Below, one piece after another: positions 37,001-49,000 of a stretch of 64,000 nucleotides of DNA. Position numbers and translations under genes: made by a program. Each line of letters opens with the position of its first letter. Positions within the stretch are counted from its first letter, which is position 1. The stretch lies in assembly GCA_963576565.1 (NCBI GenBank), contig OY755042.1, positions 11,882,262-11,946,261 of the forward strand, in the 5' to 3' direction. Source of the stretch: Aspidapion aeneum (taxonomy: Eukaryota; Arthropoda; Insecta; Coleoptera; Brentidae). The notes beneath the pieces were generated by a model. The model saw nothing but the letters and a program-made list of their open reading frames with translations. It was not told where the DNA came from and made no database searches.

Positions 37001-40000
37001 AGGAATTCTTTTTAGCAAAAACTATATATATTCTAGGCAATGGAAATGAAACCAAACGCTACTTACCTGTTTGCGACTAAATTTAAGTGACGGAAATCCA
37101 ACTTACAATTACGTTGTTAATTGGTAAACTCTATTACCTATAAGGTCAAATGCTGACGTCGTAGCGACCCGAATTTGTATTCCCCATTTAGGTGCAAACG
37201 AGGGTCGTCAGGCGGTCGCAACGACGTCGGCACCCGACGTCGCGTTTATCGCAAGCAACGTATGCGTAACGTAATATGACGTCTAAATGCTGCTTGGGCA
37301 AGAATGAAGTCTTCTTACCATTGATCGTCGAACACGCTGAAATATTCCCGGTGTTTGCCTTATTTGATCACAAGAATTAACTATCCTTTGTCTTAATTCT
37401 TCCTCATTGTTGAGTGGAGTTTGGTAAACCAAAGATTTTAAATGTCCCCAGAGGAAAAAATCTAAGGGATTTAGGTCTGGTGATCTTGGTGGCCATGACT
37501 GTGGACCCGCTCGACCAATCCAATGTCCTTCGTAATGTTCATTCAAAAACTGACGTGCGACAATGCTAAAATGAGGCGGGGCACCATCATGCATGAACCA
37601 CATTCCTGCTCTTACTGCAAGCTCTGTAGCTCAAATTCCAAAAAAAAACGGTAGTGGTCACCATTTAATCGCATTGGCAAAAAATGGGGCCCGATAAGGT
37701 TGTCATTTACACTACCAACCCACACATTTACTGAGAACTGTTGTTGAAAATTATCTTCAATTACTGCATGAGGGTTTTCGTCACACCAGACATAATTGTT
37801 ATGAAAGTTCATAATCGCATTTCTTGAAAAACAGGCTCTATCCGTAAATAATATTTGACTTAAAAACCTGGGAGATGCCTCTTATTGTTCGAGAAACCAA
37901 GTGCAATAGTTTAAACGCTGGGGGAAATCAGTAGGTAGCAGAGCTTGAACACGCTGTAGATGGTAAGGGTACAGCTGGTAATCTCGTAAAATTTGCCATA
38001 CAGTTACGTGATTTATGTCTAATTGATGAGCAATTTTTCTCGTACTTGTACCAGTTAGAAATGAAGGAATAATTGCAAAATTAGTAACAAATTTGAGTTT
38101 AGTGAAGCAGCAAAACATTTTTTTTACAAAAATAAAATAATAATAAAAATTAGATCTATTATGTATATTTTATTAAATCTTGCATATTTCAGGAGCGCTT
38201 GCTTTTTTTGAAAGTATTTTAATCACGTTTATCAATAAACATGCCTTCGTTGTAAAATTTTAGTTGGATTCCTGCTTTAAAATATAAATGATTAATATTC
38301 TAATACCGCCTTTCATGCATGACTATAATTGTCATTTGTAAAATGCACCCATTTTTATGAGACTTGTTTAATAAGTTTAAAATATTTACTTATCAGGTAT
38401 AATTTTAGTTACTTGACAGGAATTCTTTTTAGCAAAAACTATATATATTCTAGGCAATGGAAATGAAACCAAACGCTACTTACCTGTTTGCGACTAAATT
38501 TAAGTGACGGAAATCCAACTTACAATTACGTTGTTAATTGGTAAACTCTATTACCTATAAGGTCAGATGCTGACGTCGTAGCGACCCGAATTTGTATTCT
38601 CCATTTAGGTGCAAACGAGGGTCGTCAGGCGGTCGAAACGACGTCGGCACCCGACGTCGCGTTTATCGCAAGCAACGTATGCGTAACGTAATATGACGTC
38701 TAAATGCTGCTTGGGCAAGAATGAAGTCTTCTTACCATTGATTGTCGAACACGCTGAAATGTTCCCGGTGTTTGCCTTATTTGATCACAAGAATTAACTA
38801 TCCTTTGTCTTAATTCTTCCTCATTGTTGAGTGGAGTTTGGTAAACCAAAGATTTTAAATGTCCCCAGAGGAAAAAATCTAAGGGATTTAGGTCTGGTGA
38901 TCTTGGTGGCCATGACTGTGAACCCGCTCGACCAATCCAATGTCCTTCGTAATGTTCATTCAAAAACTGACGTGCGACAATGCTAAAATGAGGCGGGGCA
39001 CCATCATGCATGAACCACATTCCTGCTCTTACTGCCAAAGGGACATTTTCTAAAAGCTCTGGTAGCTCAAATTCCAAAAAAAAACGGTAGTGGTCACCAT
39101 TTAATCGCATTGGCAAAAAATGGGGCCCGATAAGGTTGTCATTTACACTACCAACCCACACATTTACTGAGAACTGTTGTTGAAAATTATCTTCAATTAC
39201 TGCATGAGGGTTTTCGTCACACCAGACATAATTGTTATGAAAGTTCATAATCGCATTTCTTGAAAAACAGGCTTCATCCGTAAATAATATTTGACTTAAA
39301 AACCTGGGAGATGCCTCTTATTGTTGGAGAAACCAAGTGCAATAGTTTAAACGCTGGGGGAAATCAGTAGGTAACAGAGCTTGAACACGCTGGAGATGGT
39401 AAGGGTACAGCTGGTAATCTCGTAAAATTTGCCATACAGTTACGTGATTTATGTCTAATTGACGAGCAATTTTTCTCGTACTTGTACCAGGATTTTGTTC
39501 AATTTCATGCAATACCGCTTCTTCTTGCTTCACCGTTCTAAGTACTGCAGGCCTCCCTACAGCATCCCTCCTCTCAAACGTACCTGACTCGCATAACCGT
39601 TCATGTATTCTTACAAATGTTTGTCTGTGTGGTAGACTTCGGTTGGGATGTCTCTCTGCATAAATACGTCTTGCCTCTCTTGCATTACCTTGGGCCATCC
39701 CATAAACAAAATGCATTTCTGCCATTTCTGCGTTTGTAAATTGCACCATTCTCTAGCATACGTAACTTTTAGAGCTAATTAATCAATTAATTAACACATT
39801 TAATTAGCACGTAAAAAAATGAAACGTACTTATACGATATTGTTTATCGTTGTAATGGGACTTTGTCAATTTTTCGATATTGTTGATTGTTACCATGGGA
39901 CTTTTCTTTCATTCCACGACATTCCATTTTTTCTAAAAAGTCGTATTTTTAGTTGTGCTGTCTGAAAACTTATAAGAATGACAAAAAAATTACTGCCGTA

Positions 40001-43000
40001 CTATTAATTTTTATTATTATTGGTTAAGGTGTGCACCTAGACGCCGCTGGACTTAATAAATTTATTTTAATTTGGACTTTTGCACCTTAACAAAATACTA
40101 AACTCTATACCGTAATTTTTAAGATAACTTTTTGACAGTTATCAGCTGTTTACCATAACAAATAGCATAGGCCAACGAAAAAAAGTTGTCAAAAGTTGTC
40201 TCAAAAATAATGGGATGACCTGTAGTTCCCACTTTCCCCTAAATTTTGTAAACAAAAACTACCCAGAAAAGACTTAGTATTTTTTTTTAACCGTTAAATT
40301 TTTTTTCCCAATTAAAATGCTTTTTATTTTTTTATCTGGAAAACCGAGCAAGTAATAAAAATAAGACAAAAGACATAAAAGATGTATTTTTAGTTGGACA
40401 ATACGCCAAAAATGTCAAAAAAGTCATTGGCATACACTTTTTTTTAACAAAGTATTTGCTAAGGTCATCCCTGGTACGCCACTGGCCACTTGTCAATTGC
40501 AACTTCTTTAGAGCCAAAGTAGGCCCTTTATACTAGAAATATCTCTGCCAATTTTCAATGAAATCAAGCGAAAGATGTTGAAGATATATACAAAAAACAA
40601 TTTTTTTTCAAAGTTTAACACCCTGTATCTTGTTGGATATGCATTTTCGGACCTATGCTTATTTGAACTTTTCTTCCTAAAATGACTCCAGGAATCGCCC
40701 CCTGAAGTTTGGCTACATACTTTATTAACACCCTGTATATTAAAGACAAAAACCGTAAAAATCCAAAGACACAAATCTGGCGTCGTACTGCAATATGATA
40801 GGATGAAACCAAACGCAAAAATTTACATGCAATGCAGATTTATACTACATCGGTCATTTCCCCAATGTGTTGTGCGACGTAGTAGATTTCTACGGTGCCG
40901 CGTCGCAGTCTTGTGTTGTGGCCTCGCCCCTATTAAGCTCACACGAATATTGTATAATGTAATTTTTTAATATGGATCAGAGAAACTACTCGAAAATCTC
41001 ACATATATTATTAATCAATGCATAAACGGACATCCAGTACTTAATGATTGGAAAATTGCATTCATATCCTCAATACATAAAAAAGGAAACAAGCTGGATT
41101 GCAACAATTACAGAGGAATTTCAGTAACCAGTACTCTAAGTAGATTGTACGGTAGGATTTTTAGAGATCTAATAAAGAATGATTTTCATGAACAAGAAGA
41201 AGAAGAACAAAGTGGGTTTCGCGCAGGCAGATCTTGTAGTGATAATGTTTTTTGTCTTAAACAAGTAATTGAGAAAAGGAGCGCCAGAAATATAGAGACT
41301 CATGTTACCTTTGTGGACCTACAAAAAGCATATGATACCGTTCCAGTAGAAAAATTATGGACAGTTTTAGAGCAAACTAATATCAATCATACATACATAA
41401 AAGCGATAAAAGAACTATACAAAGGGTCAAAATCTAAAATTAAAATTGGAAATCCACTTTCAAAAGAATTCCTGGTAACAAAAGGCTTAAGACAGGGATG
41501 TTGTATCTCTCCCAACTCTTTTTAAAATATATATCGCAGTAGCTCTAAAAAACTGGAAACGTAAATTGCACGGCATGGGAATACAACTTAACGACCGATT
41601 TACCATATACATACTACAGTTTGCTGACGACCAAGTAATTGTGGCTAATGATAAAGAAGACATGGAGTATATGATGAGAAAGTTAACAGAAGAATACCAA
41701 AAGTGGGGATTAACAGTGAACGTGGACAAGACACAGTACTTATGTATTGGAAACGAATCCAGTGAGTTAGTACTAGAAAATGAACAAACAATATCTCCAT
41801 GCAATGAGTATGTATACTTGGGTGTCACATTTGATAAGACAGGAACAGACTGTAAAGAATTGGAAAAAAGAATAGTAAAAGCTAAAAAAGTTATTGGATG
41901 TCTTAACAGTATTTTATGGAGCCGAGAGATAAAAAAGAATGTAAAATTTAACATACATGAAACAATGGTCAAAAGCACACTGTTGTATGGAATAGAGACT
42001 TGTCGCGTAACAGAAAATTACAAAACAAAAATGGAAAGTGTCGAAATGGATGCAATAAGAAGATCAATGAGAATATCTAGAATAGATCACATAAGAAATG
42101 AGATCATAAAAGAAAGAATGGGAATCGAGGGAAGCATAACGGATGACATCACTAAAAGGCAACTGATATGGTACTGCCATGTACAACGGATGAACGACGA
42201 AAGATTACCAAAGCAGGTCTTAGAATGGCAACCAATAGGGCGCAGAAAAAGAGGGCGTCCTAAACTAGAATGGCAACAGTCAATCCAAAGATCAATGAGT
42301 CAAAAAAATCTGACAGAAGATGATTGTCAGGATCGAAGGAGGTGGAGAATAGGCGTCGGACAACGTAGAAAAACGTTCTAAACCGACATAGTAGTAGTAA
42401 TTTTTACCCATTATGTTCGGCACTCGAAACGTTCTAAAAAGATAAAAAATAAAAAAAATAGCACCAGTATTTACTAAGACCTTAAAACTTAGCATTTTAG
42501 ACCGGGTTTAAGTAACAAGTCTATAGACTTGATACCGACCGGTTTAACTATATTTGTTTAATACTCACAGGTCAATTAACTGCAAAGATTAGGTTCACCC
42601 TAATGTGCCATATGATAGTAAGCATTTCTCTGTGAGTTTCATCTCAAATAAATTCAAATTAACTTTAGAAATAAAGAAAAACCACATACAAAAGTTGTAA
42701 CAAAATGTCATTTTTTGAAAATTTAGTCCGTGTAATGGTAGGATTCCCGTTAAAAATAGTCTCAAATTGTAGTACCACCCCTAAGAAGTAGTTTAAAGTT
42801 CGAAAAACAATAGAAATAATCCATGATTGATAAAAAAACTTGTATACAAAAATTTTCAAAGCTAAATAATACATAAACAACTTAAAACTATATCTGTAGA
42901 TGCATTACCGTATTAAATACGGACAGCTGACACTGACTTACACCGTTTTTATTGGACATCTCATAGTGACGTTTGGAGGTTTAAATATGGCTACCATTTT

Positions 43001-46000
43001 TAAATCAAAATATTTTATTCGTTTTATTTATTTCTAACCTTTATGTGGAAGTAATGTCTTTGTTTCAACGAAAAAAGATGACCCATATCGCAAGGTATTT
43101 ACGAACAATTTATATAAATATTAAAAACTATTCCATTCACGGAAAAAATAAGCTAAACCTTCAACCAAAATCTAGACTTGTAGACCTACGATTGTAGCAC
43201 TTAGCACTGTAGACCATTTAGTAAATACTGGTGTAGAAGTCTGAACACTCTTGCATTTTTAAGTCTAGCATTGTCTACCAACCTTAAATCACGATTAATC
43301 AGAGAGTTGTAACATGCTACCGGAATAGCATTTTTCTAGCAAAACCACCCATCACCACATGCCTTCAATGAGGAGACGGCTGCTTTTTTCTTCCTTTTTT
43401 GTGCCTCTGCAAAATCCTATTGCAAACCAGAGCCATTCTGTAAACTAATAAAAAGCCACTACCGAGGGGAATGGAATGAATGGAAAATTAATTGTCTTAC
43501 TACACAAGTTCTAGCAATGAACAGAAACGATTTAAGACTAGTCGGGCTGCTTACCGTACAGGGCCTAATAAAATCAATGCAATAGATAAACCTAACGATG
43601 ATAACTGCAGATTCTGGAGTTAACGATGATAACTGCAGATTCTGCAGTTAACGATGATAACTGCTTGGGAGACAGCTGAACAGCTGCTCTGCGAATAGCC
43701 AGTCTTATTTTGCAAAAAGGCGCCAGTATCTCCAAGGAGGTATTTTATCTCCTTAAGACCTAAGCCAACTAACTTTAAAGAAAATAGATTAATTTTATAA
43801 TGATAGAAAATAAATACATTTCTATAAAGAGCGTTATTTTGCCAAATTATGAGATGTCATCTTTTTCTTAAGGATGGTCGATATTACTCTGATAAACATC
43901 TATTTATTTTCCTGATGCTATGCGTAAAAAGTAGTCAAATCAACAAACTCATTACATAAGCTCATTGATTGGCTGCCGGGATATAAGCAAAAAGAAAACG
44001 CTTATTTCACCCCAGCTAATGAACCGATTTTTATGCAAGTCACATTTTTTTAAAGAAAACCTAATCTTCTATAAGTTTTCGTATTAAACTTTTTACTTTG
44101 ACTACTTTTGCCTGGGTGCTCCTCCTCCTCTCTCCCCGTGGGTATATGGTGTTATTGACAAGTGGCAAAAAGGTAACAAAAAATGTTATTAAAAAAATAT
44201 TCTTTTGAAAGTAAACTTCTCTTTTGGTAAAAACTAGTTTTTAGACATTTTTTAAATCATCGTGTTTTGGTTAATATAAATAATATTTTTTCTTGACCTT
44301 AGTATTTTGAAAAACAAAAATGGCATGATTTTTTTTTAGTATCTAAAGTTCGACGCAATCCAGATAAGGTTTTATTGTCATTAACAGTAGCAAGCAGTCT
44401 TTAACTTGTATTTAACTGCCTGCAACTATTTTTTAACACTAAAAAATATTTAAGGATAGGTTTAAAATAAGACAGCCTTATAATTGTTCTTTCTTTCAGC
44501 CGTTATTACCCAAATGTACAAAACAGTTTGCCACCGAAAACGTGAACCTAGTCATCCAGTCAATCAAAAACCGATTAGAAGGAGCAAGAACGTGTTGTTT
44601 CTGCGAAGTCACCTCAATCAATGCTCGAGCGTTATGTGGACATGTTGGTATTGCCCATAAGTAAGCAATATCTGGGGGCACGGCAGTACCCCGCCAAGTT
44701 CGCGCACACTGCTGTACCACCTCTTGAAACATTTCAGCCCATATTTTACCTATCACGCCCTTGCTACAAAAGTGTCACAACTTAAATACACAACATATTT
44801 GAGTTGTGACACTATTGTAGCAATCGTGCGCGATCTATAACTTTACTTCGGAATGAGCTACGAAACTCAGAATTAGTGAATCCTTTCATTTTAAAATGTG
44901 TACTGAAAAACTTGGCTATACTTTGATCTCAATCCTTTTTACGGAATACCATTTTCATGTACTTGGCTTTTTTTATATGAAATGTTTTTGTGCAAGCTGT
45001 GCTTGACAATTACACTTGCTTAACTCGGCTTGGTTAAGCAGCGGGATTAAAGTAAAAGTTTACTGCCAGGGAGCAGCCTCACTCCCTGCAATGACCAAGA
45101 AGGCTTATGGTACAGTAAACTTAAATAGTTATAATGAGAACAACTATCAAATGTTGAATCTGCTTTATTGAGATAAATCCTCTCTTTTTATATTCAAAAA
45201 TTGTTATGGTTCGTGATAAATTATAAAATATAAAATTCCATATGATGTATTGTTTTATAAACTAAATAATTTATATAATTTAAATAGGTAAACTTGAGAA
45301 GGTTAGTTTATGTTATTAAAACCTAATTTCTCAACATCACCTGTGTTTAAATAATAAATTTAACTAAAAATGATGATTTATGAAAAATGGTAAAAAAGAA
45401 AATCTGTTTAATTTTGTAATTAACCATTTTCTCCTCTCTCCAGAAAGGGTATGGACTGTATGGATCTCAGGTTGAATAATGCTGTTGATATGGTAGGGAG
45501 GTATCGAAATAGGTACTTCTGCTTCATTTATAATGTGAGTCAGTTTCTTAAAACTGCTGACAGTGAATCTAGGCATCGCATCGATTGTGTTTTGGTTTTT
45601 GCGGTCATCGTACGTCGTCGAACTTTTCGCTGTGGCAACAAATTGTTTCTTTTGCAAAATATGATCTATTTTTGTTATTGTTGTTATCCCCTTACTATTG
45701 TAGGTGCCATGAAGAAATTGTAAATTGGGAGGCAAGAATTTAAAAATGTTTTGTTGCGTATTTACAGTGGCAAAATGTTTATGACTTATTTGCCAATGTC
45801 CTTCCGCCTCTTCAGTAAATTTTGAGTTGGAATATTTCTTCTTTTGGGATTTCTTTCGAATAAGGATTGTTGCTTCTTGTTTAAAAGTTTTCTTCTCTTT
45901 AATATGTCTTCTTGACTTTTGGTTATGTTTGGACTTGCTTTTTATTCTGTAATGAACCAATTTTCTTTTTGGCTTTAAATTGAGGACTTTTTTTACTTTG

Positions 46001-49000
46001 CTATTTAATTTGACATGCTGAATTTTCGTGTCTCTTACTAAGGTTTCGTCTTGTGTAACCAAGATGACTCGAGTTATCTGAGCATATTTTTTGTTCTGAT
46101 ATACATGATCTGGGTAACATTCTAAGTTCTGTTCTTTCCGGCTCGAAGGACCAATGTGCAAGCTGTGCTTGACAATTACACTTGCTTAACTCGGCTTGGT
46201 TAAGCAGCGGGATTAAAGTAAAAGTTTACTGCCAGGGAGCAGCCTCACTCCCTGCAATGACCAAGAAGGATTATGGTACAGTAAACTTAAGTAGTTATAG
46301 TGAGAACAACTATCAAATGTTGAATCTGCTTTATTGAGAAAAATCCTCTTTTTTTATATTCAAAAATTGTTCTGGTTCGTGAGAAATTATAAAATATAAA
46401 ATTCCATATGATGTGTTGTTTTATAAACTAAATAATTTATATAATTTAAATAGGTAAACTTGAGAAGGTTAGTTTATGTTATTAATACCTAATTTCTCAA
46501 GATCACCTGTGTTTAAATAATAAATTTAACTAAAAATGAAGATTTATGAAAAATGGTAAAAAAAGAAAATCTGTTTAATTTTGTAATTAAACAGTTTTTG
46601 TTATAGTTAGTTATTTTAATGTGGCTTTAATATTAGTATGCTGACGCTTCCTTAATTTTTAAGTTTTAGTTTTGAAGTGTTCATAGCTTTTAAACAAACT
46701 AAATCGAAATAGTGATTTTTCGATCTTGTATGTAGGTATATCAATATTTTCTTTATTTTGACTACAAATTTTAAAGAAACATCTACAACTAAGGTGGTCG
46801 TAATCGTCCTATAAATCTGAGGGCACGGTAGTGCCCGGCCAAGTTTGCGTAACTGCTGAAACATTTGACCTATCTAAAAATCTACTTCGGAATGAGCTAC
46901 GAAACTCAAACTTTGCACAGTCGTAGATCTTTATAGAGTTAGCAACCCCTCTAAGTTTTATGGACTTCCATAAAGTAGTCAAGTAGTTTCGAAATTTCAA
47001 AAAACGTCGAAATTGCCACTCACTCATGTATAGATCATCAAAATTCTACTGTACTTCCAGACATACTACAAAGCTGAAATTTGGCACACTGATAGAACTT
47101 ATGACGAAACCCTTGGAAAAAAAACTCCAAAATTCTAATTTACTTCCCTCCCCTATACATGTAAAGTTATGTAAAAGTAACATTGCTCACACCAGAAATG
47201 CTAGAGAGCTGAGCTTTGGCAGACTGATAGGAACTGTGATAAAACTATAGAAAATTTTTTTAAAACTACTACCAAAATTTTAAATTACTTCCTTTCCCTA
47301 TAAATGTAAAGTTATGTAAAAATAGTAGGAGCTATGATAAAACCTTGAGAAAAAATTTAAAAATCTCAAAATTTTAACTAAGGCATTGCAAAAGTTTTGA
47401 ACAATAATCAGAAAGTAAGAACTTTTTATTTTAAAATTTCTATTGGAGAGCTTGGGTTTACTTTTATCTCAATTCTTTTTACGGAATATCATTTTCGCGT
47501 ACTTGGTTTTTTTTACATAAAATGTTTTTGTTATGATAAGGTTTTTAAAAATAGTTTGTATCTAACTTTCTTTTTTATTTAGGGATAAAAAAGCTACATG
47601 GTGTTGGATTTGTAACGAAGACCACGAAGATCTAGAAGAACACAAAAAAACACATAGAAAAGATACGCAGTGTCTCTTTTGCAAGAAATCATTTTCTAGC
47701 ATTAGCGTACTTATTAGACATCTTTACCACCACAAAGGTACAAAATATTTTCAAATAATTTTATATTTTGCAAATGTTTATTGTTTAAGGCGAATTTTAA
47801 ATTTAAAAATAATACTTCGTCTTAAGCCCAAATACAGGTTACGCACGTTTTTATTCGTTTTTGTTTTGAACATTTTTAATGGGCATTATTTGGAGTGCCA
47901 ATGAGTAGAAAATACCAGTAAATTACGCTATTGAATTATTCTCTTTAGCTGCGTCAGGCTAGAGACCCTGTATGTCTGACATATTTTTAAAATAGGGCTG
48001 TCTAACAAAACATATGATCAAATCCAAGATGTCTTCCATAGGACAAACAAACCGATTTCCCATAAGCCGTAATGTTAACAAAAACGTAAATTTTACAAAA
48101 ACGACAAGAGCTTTAGTCTCAAAAATTAATCAGTTTTAAGAACGGATCCTTTGTGCATGTGAGAAAAATGCGTTTTTCTTAAAAATATTAAACTAAAGCG
48201 AGAAAATCTAAAATAAAAGGGACCATGTTTTCTTCAAAAAAGTAGGTTATGTTTTTGTTTATTTTGTTTTTTTTTACTTTTTTTCTAGTTTTTTTACTTA
48301 TTTTGAATTATTACATGGGCGCACCAAGGGGGCGGGGGGCTAGAGGCCCGGACCCCCCAAACCACATATTTTCTTAGATATTTTCCATATATTTCATGAA
48401 TAAACAGAAAAAATAGCATAAAGTCCAACATCATGAGACCTCTGGGCCCCCCCAAAGGTATCGGGCCCCTAAAGATTTCGGGTCCTCCCAAGACATATTT
48501 CTGGGTGCACCACTGATTATTATGTCAAGTTTTTTTGCTGTTGTGAATTGTGGCAGCGGAGGAAGTAATGATAATGTTAGTTTTCATTGAATTTGAAGTT
48601 TTTTGACCAATGAATCAATGAACTATCAGCCCAAGGTAGGGGAAAGTGGATAAGTAGTTCTATTCAAAGAGCTCACTTCAAGGCTCACTTAACAGAGACA
48701 AAATTGAAATAGAATAAACTTTTCTCATCAGATTCAGGTTTTCTATTAGGATCTTTTGTTGTACTTGACTAAACCTTTTGCTAAGTAATAGGCCTTCTTT
48801 TTTTTTTAGGTTTAGACAAAGTTTAATTGTGTTAACCCTCCAGCCCTCCAGTAGTGACATGAAAAAGAGGCACAACTTATAGTATATTATATATAGTAGG
48901 TCAGTCCAACAGATCAATATGCACATATGAGTTCCAACCGAGGTTGGTCAAGCAAACTTCTAATAAGTACTTTACAAAATATCTTTATTCAAAAAAATAT

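Larger units (their letters stand above)
35048..40737 (-). mobile_element. DD41D mariner-like transposon, 5.7 kb, with long TIRs and nested insertion
   Basis: Begins TACAGGGTGTTAATAAAG and ends with the inverse, flanked by TA (35046-35047, 40738-40739). TIR arms are about 430 bp (35048-35485 and 40310-40737). The minus-strand transposase starts at 39749. Its true C-terminus (CIEVNGGHFQQLL) is at about 35586-35631, separated from the rest by a nested TIR element. An internal tandem duplication (36639-38055 and 38056-39490) carries part of both. Confidence 0.88.
44989..46593 (-). mobile_element. Compact LTR retrotransposon (1.6 kb)
   Basis: Two 438/439-bp direct repeats (44989-45426, 46155-46593) start TG and end CA and are flanked by GTTTT (44984-44988, 46594-46598). 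On the minus strand the internal part starts with TGGTCCTTCGAGCCGG, a plausible tRNA primer-binding site, and ends in a polypurine tract GGAGAGAGGAGAAAA. No gag-pol is present, only one 265-codon ORF, so it is non-autonomous. Confidence 0.88.

Noticed and set aside
41487..41978. 163-codon minus-strand ORF
   Set aside because: Antisense shadow of the reverse transcriptase reading frame.
44989..46593. Segmental duplication instead of an LTR element
   Set aside because: TG/CA ends, GTTTT duplication, PBS and polypurine tract all point to an LTR retrotransposon.
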